Shown here in pieces: positions 23,042-30,995 of a stretch of 33,127 bases of DNA. Position 1 is the first letter of the stretch, and each line of letters starts with the position of its first letter. The position numbers were made by a program, and so were the translations under genes. The notes under the pieces are model-generated. The model worked only from the letters and a program-made list of their open reading frames with translations. It was not told the origin of the DNA and searched no databases. The DNA comes from an uncultured Eubacterium sp. (lineage in GTDB: Bacteria > Bacillota > Clostridia > Lachnospirales > Lachnospiraceae): the NCBI GenBank assembly GCA_910586445.1, contig CAJUHV010000042.1, positions 1 to 33,127 of the forward strand, given 5' to 3'.

Positions 23042-24319
23042 ATGCAGATGGATCAGGAACAGAAGAAAAAATTGTTAATTGTATTGGCAGCCATTATCAG
23101 CCTGCCGGTTTTAGTTGTCGGAGTCTGGACAGCGCTCATTACTATTTTCGTATCACGCGGAACTATGTTTGGACTGATTTTAATTATTTCTGGTGCAGCC
23201 ATCGGTTTTGTTGCTGCTCTTGTCGTGGCCGGTCTGGCTGCAAACGCACTTAACAAGTTTCTGACTCATGTTTCTGATATTGCAGACGGTTCTATTTCCT
23301 TAGAAAGCCTGGAGCTGCCAATCGGCCAGAAAAGCAAAAAAATGAATGAAATCATGCAGTTTGTAAATGAAATTGCTGTTTCGTATGCAAAAGTAATTTC
23401 ATCCATTGAGAATGCAACTGCCGAACTTGGTGATGTAACGAAAAGCTTTAACAATCTGTTTAATGAAATGGCAGACTCGGAAGAAGACATGAGCAGCAGT
23501 GTAAATGCCATTTCTGAAAATATTATTTTACAGGCTGACCGTATGCAGCTGATTACAACAGATCTGGATGATATCAGCAGTGAAATTAATCACATTTCTG
23601 AAAATGTAGCTGCTTTATCCAGCAGTGCCGGCCGTATGCAGGAGTGTAATCAATCTGTAGTAGCCTATATTACAGAATTGATCAAGCTGAACAATGAAAA
23701 CAGCGAATCTATAGAAAAAGTGCGCAGCCAGACAGAACTGACAAATGAATCGGCAATGAATATACGTACCGCGACAGAAATTATCGCAAGCATCTCAAGC
23801 CAGACAAATCTGCTTGCCTTAAATGCAAGCATAGAAGCTGCACGGGCAGGAGAAGCTGGAAAAGGATTTGCAGTTGTTGCAGAAGAAATACGCAAGTTAG
23901 CTGACCAGTCAAGGGCCTCTACAGAGCAGATCAATAAAAGTGTGAATGAATTGATCGACAATGCACAGTTTAGTGTGGAAGTAACGCAGAAAGTAACTGC
24001 AGCATTTGCAGAACAGACTGAGAAAATTCATTATACCAGCAGCTTATTTGATTCCCTGCGCTCAGAAGTCATTAAAGTAGCCGGAGCAATTGACGGCATT
24101 GAATCAGACGTCACCAGCCTAAACAGCAATAAAGATTCTATTCTGTCTGAAGCAGCAGAAGTGGCAGATTTTTCAAATCAAAATCAGGAAAATGCTAAGA
24201 CGACTCTTGAAAATGTATATAGTTTTGAAAAAATCATTGCAGACTGCCGGACTGCTACAGAACATATTTCATCAGTATCCAATCAGCTGATACATAACAT
24301 AAATAAATTGAGCAGCTAA
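23042..24319 (+). CDS. Methyl-accepting chemotaxis-like protein without ligand domain
   Basis: This 425-residue protein has two transmembrane helices (about residues 11-37 and 45-70) separated by only about seven residues, so it has no extracellular sensor. The rest is a cytoplasmic coiled-coil signalling domain with the conserved hairpin tip near residues 255-290 ('QTNLLALNASIEAARAGEAG', then 'FAVVAEEIRKLADQS'), the CheA/CheW contact region. It could sense membrane state or an internal signal. No che or flagellar genes are in the window. The start at 23042 follows AGGAG by 11 bases; ATG at 23048 is an alternative. A consensus promoter precedes it and a terminator follows, so it is a single-gene unit. 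Confidence 0.88.
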   Translation: MQMDQEQKKKLLIVLAAIISLPVLVVGVWTALITIFVSRGTMFGLILIISGAAIGFVAALVVAGLAANALNKFLTHVSDIADGSISLESLELPIGQKSKKMNEIMQFVNEIAVSYAKVISSIENATAELGDVTKSFNNLFNEMADSEEDMSSSVNAISENIILQADRMQLITTDLDDISSEINHISENVAALSSSAGRMQECNQSVVAYITELIKLNNENSESIEKVRSQTELTNESAMNIRTATEIIASISSQTNLLALNASIEAARAGEAGKGFAVVAEEIRKLADQSRASTEQINKSVNELIDNAQFSVEVTQKVTAAFAEQTEKIHYTSSLFDSLRSEVIKVAGAIDGIESDVTSLNSNKDSILSEAAEVADFSNQNQENAKTTLENVYSFEKIIADCRTATEHISSVSNQLIHNINKLSS

Positions 24320-24325
24320 TTTAAG

Positions 24326-24356
24326 TCCCTCGGGCAGCACTGCCTGAGGGATTTTT
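24326..24356 (+). terminator. Rho-independent terminator after the chemoreceptor gene
   Basis: Eleven-base arms at 24326-24336 (TCCCTCGGGCA) and 24341-24351, with one G-U pair, enclose a tetraloop. A run of five T follows. Confidence 0.93.
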
Positions 24357-24412
24357 GTGTCTATAAAATAAAATTATAATCTTATTATTATAGTATAAAG
24401 CGCTGCCCGCTC

Positions 24413-24441
24413 TTGCGCCACAATTTGTTTTCTGGTATAAT
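24413..24441 (+). promoter_or_regulatory. Putative promoter of the LRR-VWA-MoxR cassette
   Basis: TTGCGC (24413-24418) and TATAAT (24436-24441) are separated by 17 bp, 55 bp before the LRR gene start, and lie just after a strong terminator. Confidence 0.6.
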
Positions 24442-24496
24442 AAGCTGATTTAGAGGCTTTCGCAGGGCCAGAAGAATTACGAAAGGTAAGCATAAA

Positions 24497-25495
24497 ATGG
24501 ATCACCATACAAATAATTGTCAAATCTTATGGGAACTGACGCCGCAGCATACTGCCAGGCTTCTGCGTATCTACGGCTGTACGCCGTCCGCATCGGTTCC
24601 TGATTTTATCGGCGGATATCCTGTCACTGAGCTTGGCAGCTACTGTTTTGCCAAAGACTGCAGGCTGCCGCAGCAGTATGAGATATATGAGGCTTCTGGC
24701 GGCAGATCTTATGCTGTCACAGAACTAAGCGGCAACTATATTGAATCTGTATTTCTGCCGGATTCGTTAGTTAAAATCCATGACTATGCATTTTATAACT
24801 GCAGAAACCTAAAGCAGATCCGCTTTGGAAATCATCTTACCTGGATCGGCAGTGATGCATTTATGAACTGCCATCAGCTGCAGCAGCTTTATATAAGATG
24901 TTCTGTATCTGATAAAACCTGCCTGCGTCAAATACTTGCACAGATTTCATGGGATGCAGAAGTTTCTTTTTATTCCGGCAGGCAGCAGGATACAGACTGC
25001 ATTGAAACATCTATTTTTTATCCCGAATATTATGAAACATATGATGAGATTGCACCAGCCCATGTTTTCGGACGCCAGATCGTAGGCGAAGGTTTCAGAG
25101 CCAGACAGGCATTTAAAGACGGCATCATTGATTTTACGCAGTATGATGAAATTTTTCAAAAAGCAAGTGCGGAAGAATCTGAGCAGACAATGTGCCGTAT
25201 ACTGCTCTGCCGGCTCCGTTACCCGGCCGGGCTGAGTCCGGATAAAAAATCACAATATGAAAATTATGTTCAGGCACACGGACGGTTTCTCAGCCAGTGG
25301 CTTGTCAAAAACCGTCAGCTGGAATCACTGATGTTTCTGATTCAAAGTCAATTATTGCTGCTGCATGACATTCAGGCTGCCTGCGAATATGCTGCGCAGT
25401 CAGGCTGGGGTGAAGGAAATGCAGCAATTATGCATTGGCTGGGGCAGTACCAAAAGATCAGTCAAAATACACGGTATGATTTTGATTCCTTTTAA
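24497..25495 (+). CDS. Leucine-rich-repeat protein (BspA type)
   Basis: This 332-residue protein has no signal peptide and so is probably cytoplasmic. Residues about 35-135 contain BspA-type LRR units: 'VTELGSYCFAKDC', 'IESVFLPDSLVKIHDYAFYNC' (core LPDSLVKIHDYAFYNC) and 'LKQIRFGNHLTWIGSDAFMNC'-like repeats (core LTWIGSDAFMNC). The remaining 200 residues are unlike any family I can name; they are predominantly helical and end in an acidic, aromatic tail. Most BspA-type LRR proteins are surface exposed, so a soluble one followed by VWA and MoxR genes suggests a protein-binding adaptor. The VWA gene begins 23 bp downstream. The three genes share one promoter. Confidence 0.75.
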   Translation: MDHHTNNCQILWELTPQHTARLLRIYGCTPSASVPDFIGGYPVTELGSYCFAKDCRLPQQYEIYEASGGRSYAVTELSGNYIESVFLPDSLVKIHDYAFYNCRNLKQIRFGNHLTWIGSDAFMNCHQLQQLYIRCSVSDKTCLRQILAQISWDAEVSFYSGRQQDTDCIETSIFYPEYYETYDEIAPAHVFGRQIVGEGFRARQAFKDGIIDFTQYDEIFQKASAEESEQTMCRILLCRLRYPAGLSPDKKSQYENYVQAHGRFLSQWLVKNRQLESLMFLIQSQLLLLHDIQAACEYAAQSGWGEGNAAIMHWLGQYQKISQNTRYDFDSF

Positions 25496-25518
25496 ATAAA
25501 CAAATAGAAAGGCAGAAC

Positions 25519-26862
25519 ATGAAACATGTAAAAACCCAGACAGAATGGGAATATGAAATGTCGGTTAAAATACTGGATCTTATCCGCAGTGAACTATATC
25601 TGGACCTGCGCTTTTTGGATATAGCCCTGTCTGCGCTGATCCCTCGGGAGGATGCAGCATTAAAGGCTTTTGCAACAGATGGAATTTATTTGAAATATTC
25701 TGTCAGCAGGACACTGTGCATTTTTAAAGACAATCCAAAATTTTTAGGACGCGCTTATCTGCACAGTGTGCTTCACTGCATTTTTTCCCATTTATGGCTT
25801 GCAGGAAATCGAGAACAGAATCTATGGAATACTGCCTGTGACATAGCAGTGGAGTACACCATTGACTGTATGGATAAGCCCGGCACGAGGCGTATACTGA
25901 CCTGGAACAGACAGCAGATGTATAACCATCTGAAAAATATACCATACGGCATATCTGCAGCTGTAATTTACCAGCTGATCGAAGGATTTGACGAAGAACA
26001 CCAGCTAGCACTGCAGGCAGAATTTTACACCGATGACCATCGTTACTGGCCCATGCAGAACCAGCAGCAGGCTGCAGTACAGAATGCAAAAGATCAGTGG
26101 AATAAGATAGCAAGGCAGGTGCAGATTCATCAAGACCAGCATGGAGGCGACACCACAGAGGGCGAACGTCTTATGGAAGCGCAGATCAAAGCCGGCCGCA
26201 GCAGGCGAAGCTACAGCAGCTTTTTGAAAAAATTTTCTGTTCTGCGTGAAGAGCTGCACTGCGATCCCGATGAGTTTGACTTAAATTTTTACACATATGG
26301 CCTGCGGCTGTATAAAAATATGCCTTTGGTCGAGCCGGTTGAATCAAGAGAGATCCGTAAAATCCAGGAATTTGTTATCGTAGTCGATACTAGTGATTCT
26401 ACCAGCGGCAGCCTTGTTAAAAACTTTTTAAGGGAAACATTTCATATTCTGCACCAGCGGGAAAGTTTTTTTGCAAAATGCCGCATCAGGCTGATACAAT
26501 GTGATGATCAGGTACGCTCGGACCAGCTGCTGGAGGATCTTTCTCATTATGACCAGCTGCTGGACCAGTTTACCATTATCGGAGGAGGAGGCACAAATTT
26601 TTGTCCGGCATTTTCCTATGTAGAAAAGCTTATCCATGACGGCACAATCCCTCGTCTCGACGGCCTGCTGTATTTTACCGATGGACGCGGCATTTATCCA
26701 AAAAAACGTCCGTCCTATCAAACTGCATTTTTATTTTTAGAAGATTTTGACGAATCAAAAGTACCGCCGTGGGCAATGCGCCTTCAGCTTAGTGCAGAAG
26801 AATTTATTTCTGCGGGGCATTTCACCCGCCGGACAGATACGAAACAAGGGAGGCAGATATGA
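25519..26862 (+). CDS. DUF2201-like metallopeptidase-fold protein with VWA domain
   Basis: This 447-residue cytoplasmic protein has an N-terminal DUF2201-type region and a C-terminal VWA-like domain. The usual zinc-peptidase motif HExxH appears as 'HSVLH' (residues 82-86), followed by a third histidine at 91 and then 'WNTACDIAVEY', the normal DUF2201 continuation; the general-base glutamate is missing. The VWA domain keeps an intact MIDAS, DTSDS at 290-294, with 'GGGGTNF' and 'YFTDGRG' supplying later metal ligands. The stop overlaps the start of the MoxR gene by four bases (ATGA). VWA proteins paired with MoxR ATPases act as chaperone-like, metal-dependent adaptors; the substrate is unknown. 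Confidence 0.85.
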   Translation: MKHVKTQTEWEYEMSVKILDLIRSELYLDLRFLDIALSALIPREDAALKAFATDGIYLKYSVSRTLCIFKDNPKFLGRAYLHSVLHCIFSHLWLAGNREQNLWNTACDIAVEYTIDCMDKPGTRRILTWNRQQMYNHLKNIPYGISAAVIYQLIEGFDEEHQLALQAEFYTDDHRYWPMQNQQQAAVQNAKDQWNKIARQVQIHQDQHGGDTTEGERLMEAQIKAGRSRRSYSSFLKKFSVLREELHCDPDEFDLNFYTYGLRLYKNMPLVEPVESREIRKIQEFVIVVDTSDSTSGSLVKNFLRETFHILHQRESFFAKCRIRLIQCDDQVRSDQLLEDLSHYDQLLDQFTIIGGGGTNFCPAFSYVEKLIHDGTIPRLDGLLYFTDGRGIYPKKRPSYQTAFLFLEDFDESKVPPWAMRLQLSAEEFISAGHFTRRTDTKQGRQI

Positions 26863-28364
26863 ATATCAAACAGGCAAAAGCAGAAATCAAACATACCGTA
26901 AAAGCATATCTAGCAAAAGATCAGGACGGCATGTACCGGATTCCATATATCCGGCAGCGCCCGATCCTTTTAATGGGCCCGCCGGGCATCGGCAAGACAC
27001 AGATTATGGAGCAGATCGCAAGGGAATGCAGGATCGGACTTGTTGCATATACCATTACACATCACACCAGACAGAGCGCTGTCGGACTTCCTTATATTAA
27101 GGAAGAAACTTTTCATGGACGGTCTTATTCTATTACGGAATATACGATGAGCGAAATTATTGCCAGCATTTACCGTAAAATAGAAACCAGCGGGCTGGCT
27201 GAAGGAATCCTGTTTATTGATGAGATCAACTGTGTGTCTGAGACCCTGGCACCTACCATGCTGCAGTTTCTGCAGTGTAAGACATTTGGAAACCAATCCG
27301 TCCCGCATGGATGGATCATTGCTGCTGCCGGGAATCCTCCAGAATACAACAAATCTGTCCGGGATTTTGACATGGTGACGCTGGACCGTGTACGCTGCAT
27401 TGACCTTGAAGCCGATTTTTCCGTATGGAAAGAATATGCAAAACAAGTGCATATTCAAAACGAAATTATCAGTTATCTGGAGCTCCGCCCTAAAAACTTT
27501 TACCGTATTGAGACAGATGTAGACGGCATGCGTTTTGTCACTGCAAGAGGATGGGAAGATCTAAGCTGTCTGATGGAAGTATATAAGGAACTGGACATTC
27601 CAATCGATGCCGGCGTTGTCGGACAGTTCCTGCATCATGAAGAAACTGCACAGGATGCAGCGGCATATTTCGGCCTATATCACAAATATCAGGATGATTA
27701 CGGTATTGCTGATATATTGAACGGAAAAATAAAACCTCAGATCTCTGCCCGTATAGAGCAGGCTGCATTTGATGAACGATTAAGCGTTATAAGCCTGCTT
27801 ACAGACGGATTGTCAGGCTGCTTCACAAAAACGGCACTGCAAAAGGCACGTACGGATTTATGGTATGCATTTTTAAAAGACTACCGCAGGCAGCTGAGCG
27901 ATGCGCGTGATCCCCATATTTGTTATGCCAGGCTTGAAAAAATATTTGAAGATACATTCGTGCAGGAACGTGAAGCCGGCCTTTTGAACCGGACACAGAT
28001 CAAAAACCGCCAGTGGCTGGTTCAGAAATTAAAAGAATTTCTGCCGCAAAGTGGACTGGCACCGCAGGCAGCATTTGCAGAAGCAAAAAAAGGCTTCGAC
28101 CAGCAGCAGGAGATATTAGAGCAGGCAGAGCTTGCAGCAGGAATAGCGCTGGAGTATGCATTTGATTTTATGGAGCAGGCTTTTTTAAACGGGCAGGAAA
28201 TGGTCGTGTTTATCACAGACCTTACACTGAACCATGAAGCAGCTGCCTTTCTGGCAGAACATCCCAGCGAGCGTTTTACACGGTACAGCCGGCAGCTTTT
28301 GATCGGAACACGCAGGCAGCAGCTTTTATCAGAGCTTGACCGGGATATAGAGCAGTTTACTTAA
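26859..28364 (+). CDS. MoxR-type AAA+ ATPase
   Basis: This 501-residue cytoplasmic ATPase has Walker A 'GPPGIGKT' (residues 40-47) and Walker B 'ILFIDEIN' near residues 117-124. 'GWIIAAAGNPPEYN' carries the sensor-1 asparagine, and 'LDRVRCIDLEAD' provides the arginine-finger region. The C-terminal 250 residues are helical and extend well beyond a minimal AAA+ core. It begins four bases before the end of the VWA gene, so the two are translationally coupled. MoxR ATPases work with VWA partners to remodel or load metals into target proteins. This subgroup, with LRR and DUF2201/VWA neighbours, is not the well-studied RavA-ViaA pair. Confidence 0.9.
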   Translation: MNIKQAKAEIKHTVKAYLAKDQDGMYRIPYIRQRPILLMGPPGIGKTQIMEQIARECRIGLVAYTITHHTRQSAVGLPYIKEETFHGRSYSITEYTMSEIIASIYRKIETSGLAEGILFIDEINCVSETLAPTMLQFLQCKTFGNQSVPHGWIIAAAGNPPEYNKSVRDFDMVTLDRVRCIDLEADFSVWKEYAKQVHIQNEIISYLELRPKNFYRIETDVDGMRFVTARGWEDLSCLMEVYKELDIPIDAGVVGQFLHHEETAQDAAAYFGLYHKYQDDYGIADILNGKIKPQISARIEQAAFDERLSVISLLTDGLSGCFTKTALQKARTDLWYAFLKDYRRQLSDARDPHICYARLEKIFEDTFVQEREAGLLNRTQIKNRQWLVQKLKEFLPQSGLAPQAAFAEAKKGFDQQQEILEQAELAAGIALEYAFDFMEQAFLNGQEMVVFITDLTLNHEAAAFLAEHPSERFTRYSRQLLIGTRRQQLLSELDRDIEQFT

Positions 28365-28417
28365 ACACTGATTGTATTTTTGTTATATATATTTTACAAA
28401 ATAGGAAAGGAAAAAAT

Positions 28418-29767
28418 ATGGGAAATATATTATATCTGGAGTGCTGCAGCGGCATCAGCGGCGATATGACAGCAGCAGCGCTGCTTGACTTAGGTGCAGA
28501 CTCCGTCATACTGGATAAAGCACTTCAAAGCCTGCCTCTGCAGGGCTTTCAGACAAAAATCACCCGGGTAAAAAAAGCAGGTCTGGATGCCTGCGATTTT
28601 CATGTGATTCTGCAGCAGGATAATCATGATCATGATATGGAATATCTGCACGGCAGCCATTCAGATCCAAGTACGCATATATATTTATCAGACGATAATC
28701 AGGACAGCTGCAGCGCCCATAAACACAGCCATTGTGACGGCCGTTTCCATCATGGACACAGCGCTAACCACGATCACAGGCCGCTTTCAGAAATACTTTC
28801 CATAATTCAGCGGGCGGATATGACTGACCGTGCAAAACAGACGGCTTGTAATATATTTCATATTTTAGGCAGGGCCGAAGCAGAGGCTCATGGCGTCTCT
28901 ATAGAAGATGTACACTTTCACGAGGTCGGGGCAGTAGATTCAATCGTAGATATTATATCTGCTGCCGTATGCCTGGATAACCTGAACATTACAGACGTTA
29001 TCATCCCTGTATTATATGAAGGCTGCGGCACCATCCGCTGCCAGCATGGAATCCTGCCGGTACCGGTACCTGCAGTCGTAAATATTGTAAAGCAGCATAA
29101 ACTGCCGCTGCACATTACAGGCTCTCAGGGCGAGTTTGTTACTCCGACAGGCGCTGCGATCGCTGCGGCAGTCTGTACCGGCAGCAGGCTTCCTGATCAG
29201 TTTCACATACTGCGGACAGGCCTTGGTGCAGGAAAACGTACCTATGACCGCCCAAGCCTGCTGCGTGCCATGCTGATCGAACCTGCTTATAATAATAACC
29301 TGCCTGGCTCTGTGCAGGATACGGATTATATTTATAAATTAGAAACAAATATCGATGACTGTACCGGAGAAATTATGGGATATGTACTCAGACAGCTGAT
29401 GGATGCCGGCGCAAAGGATGTACATTATATGCCGGTCTATATGAAAAAAAACCGTCCTGCATACCAGTTAAATGTTTTATGCAGTGAAAAGGATATTCCA
29501 AAACTGGAACAGATCATTTTCTGCCAGACAACAACCATCGGCATCCGAAGACAGCGTATGCAGCGTTCAGTCCTGCCCCGTGAATTAAGAACCATTCAGA
29601 CTGTATATGGAGAAGTCCATATTAAGGTCTGCCGGATCAATGATGAAACTAAAATCTATCCCGAGTATGACTCCGTTATAAAGCTCTGTGCGAAAGAAAA
29701 CTGCTCTTATCTGGAAATGTATTGTAAAATAGAGGAAATCTGCCGTAAACAATTGTTGGAATCTTAA
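28418..29767 (+). CDS. larC: Nickel-pincer cofactor biosynthesis protein LarC
   Basis: This 449-residue protein matches LarC, the CTP-dependent cyclometallase that inserts nickel into the pyridinium bis-thiocarboxylate cofactor of lactate racemase and related enzymes. Hallmarks are the N-terminal 'ECCSGISGDMTAAALLDLG', 'DVHFHEVGAVDSIVDII' and 'TNIDDCTGEIMGYVLRQL'. It is one uninterrupted frame, unlike lactobacilli in which larC1 and larC2 are joined by programmed frameshift. A histidine-rich insert at residues 70-120 has thirteen histidines and probably binds nickel. No larA, larB or larE is present in the window, so its client enzyme is elsewhere. GGAAAGG precedes the ATG, and the gap to the MoxR gene is 53 bp. 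Confidence 0.93.
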   Translation: MGNILYLECCSGISGDMTAAALLDLGADSVILDKALQSLPLQGFQTKITRVKKAGLDACDFHVILQQDNHDHDMEYLHGSHSDPSTHIYLSDDNQDSCSAHKHSHCDGRFHHGHSANHDHRPLSEILSIIQRADMTDRAKQTACNIFHILGRAEAEAHGVSIEDVHFHEVGAVDSIVDIISAAVCLDNLNITDVIIPVLYEGCGTIRCQHGILPVPVPAVVNIVKQHKLPLHITGSQGEFVTPTGAAIAAAVCTGSRLPDQFHILRTGLGAGKRTYDRPSLLRAMLIEPAYNNNLPGSVQDTDYIYKLETNIDDCTGEIMGYVLRQLMDAGAKDVHYMPVYMKKNRPAYQLNVLCSEKDIPKLEQIIFCQTTTIGIRRQRMQRSVLPRELRTIQTVYGEVHIKVCRINDETKIYPEYDSVIKLCAKENCSYLEMYCKIEEICRKQLLES

Positions 29768-29857
29768 CCTATTATGTAGTAAAACTGCACAAATACGCAG
29801 TCTTCCATATAGCTAATTATCACGAAATATGCGTGAACTGCATAAAAAGTGTTTACA

Positions 29858-29886
29858 TTGTCAAAAATAAATTGGTAAAATAATAT
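29858..29886 (+). promoter_or_regulatory. Putative promoter of the CarD-like gene
   Basis: TTGTCA (29858-29863) and TAATAT (29881-29886) are separated by 17 bp, 42 bp before the start. Confidence 0.5.
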
Positions 29887-29927
29887 TGGCAGCAGATTTT
29901 TATTTTGACAGAAAGGAAGATTGGCGT

Positions 29928-30449
29928 ATGTTTCAAAAAGACGATTTTGTAATTTATGGAAACAATGGTGTCTGCATTGTCAAGGATATCGGGCCGTTGG
30001 ACATCCCCGGCATACCGAGCGGGCGGATTTATTATACGCTTGTGCCTTATTACTCGAAAGACACCCAGATCTTTACACCGGCAGACAGTGATAAAGTAGT
30101 CATCCGGCCACTGATCTGTAAAGAAGCAATCATGCAGTTAATCGAAGAAATCCCAGATATTGAGCTGCTATGGATAAAAGATGAAAAACAGCGTGAGACA
30201 CAGTACAAAGAAACGCTGCGCAAATGCGACTGCCGTGAACTGATCCGGATTATCAAGACAATTTATCAGCGCATGCAGAACAGGCTTGCAGAAGGCAAGA
30301 AAATGACTGCCTCAGACGAAAAGTATTTCCATCTTGCGCAGGAAAGCCTGTACGGCGAATTTGCAGTCACCCTCGGCATGGAACGGGATCAGGTACAGGA
30401 TTTTATTTCAGAGAAAGTACAGCAGAAAGTACAGAAAACAGTAGTTTGA
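29928..30449 (+). CDS. CarD family transcription regulator
   Basis: This 173-residue protein has an N-terminal CarD/CdnL/TRCF RNA-polymerase-interacting domain ('FQKDDFVIYGNNGVCIVKDIG', core VIYGNNGVCIVKDI, and 'IYYTLVPYYSKDTQIFTPAD') and a helical C-terminal domain ('ELIRIIKTIYQRMQNRLAEGKK'-like, core KTIYQRMQNRLAEGKK). CarD proteins bind the RNA polymerase beta subunit and stabilise open promoter complexes. The start at 29928 follows AAAGGAAG; an upstream TTG at 29886 lies in the promoter. The gene has its own promoter, and a shared hairpin separates it from the convergent small gene downstream. Confidence 0.9.
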   Translation: MFQKDDFVIYGNNGVCIVKDIGPLDIPGIPSGRIYYTLVPYYSKDTQIFTPADSDKVVIRPLICKEAIMQLIEEIPDIELLWIKDEKQRETQYKETLRKCDCRELIRIIKTIYQRMQNRLAEGKKMTASDEKYFHLAQESLYGEFAVTLGMERDQVQDFISEKVQQKVQKTVV

Positions 30450-30475
30450 ATATCTAATTTTTGTAAAGACATGAC

Positions 30476-30526
30476 GAAAACGCCGGCTGAGCATTGAAGC
30501 TAAAGTAATGCACTGCGGGCGTTTTC
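30476..30526. terminator. Bidirectional terminator between convergent genes
   Basis: GAAAACGCC (30476-30484) pairs with GGCGTTTTC (30518-30526), and the loop has a second stem GCATT (30491-30495) / AATGC (30507-30511). T-rich sequence follows on the plus strand and A/T-rich sequence precedes it, which suits the convergent carD-like and small membrane protein genes. Confidence 0.75.
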
Positions 30527-30557
30527 ATATTTATTTTTATCGCTCAATGACAATATT

Positions 30558-30710
30558 CTATAACAAAATAATCGACTTATGCTTTAACAGTCTTGCACCA
30601 TTTACAATCAGCAGAACTCCAGAAACAATACCCGATGATAGTATGCAGATTCCGAGAACAAGACTGCAGATTGCCGTCGCATTAATTGCTTTATACAGTT
30701 TTTCACTCAT
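30558..30710 (-). CDS. 50-residue single-helix membrane protein
   Basis: On the minus strand a 50-codon frame starts with ATG at 30708-30710, preceded at good spacing by AAGGAGGG (30720-30727), and ends with TAG at 30558-30560. The product opens with 'MSEKLYKAINATA', has a hydrophobic stretch of about 24 residues ('ICSLVLGICILSSGIVSGVL', continuing LIVNGA) and closes with the basic 'RLLKHKS'. The composition, ribosome site and the shared terminator make it a real small membrane protein. Function is unknown. I do not recognise a family. It could be a membrane protein regulator or a toxin-like peptide, but there is no antitoxin evidence. Confidence 0.7.
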   Translation of the reverse strand: MSEKLYKAINATAICSLVLGICILSSGIVSGVLLIVNGARLLKHKSIILL

Positions 30711-30995
30711 AGGATTTTACCCTCCTTATATATTTTATATTTATTCTAGCATACAATCATAAAATAATTCAATGCCTTTCCACTTTTTTTAGAAAATTCA
30801 TTCAAAAAGCAATTCTGCATCCAGCATTAAACATACTGCCCAAGCCCCATAGCTTTACATGAATTCATTATAAAAGAAAGAGAAGCAAAAAAATGAATTG
30901 CCTGTTGGAAACTGCGAGTGTATAATATACCTAATGCAGGCAGTTTTTACAAGCTTCTGCATGCTTATAATCTAATAGAAACCGAGGTAATCAAT
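30711..30995. other. Divergent intergenic region with one promoter
   Basis: This AT-rich region of about 285 bp holds the ribosome site of the minus-strand small gene and the promoter of the DUF4317 gene at 30898-30926. I see nothing else that I can support in it. Confidence 0.5.
30898..30926 (+). promoter_or_regulatory. Promoter of the DUF4317 gene
   Basis: TTGCCT (30898-30903) and TATAAT (30921-30926) are separated by 17 bp, 69 bp before the start codon. Confidence 0.6.

Noticed and set aside
26970..27458. Long minus-strand frame of 162 codons within the MoxR gene
   Set aside because: It is antisense to a clearly conserved AAA+ gene, with no ribosome site and no family resemblance.
30508..30762. 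Plus-strand frame overlapping the small minus-strand gene
   Set aside because: It has no Shine-Dalgarno and starts within the terminator, while the minus-strand frame has both a strong ribosome site and membrane-protein composition.
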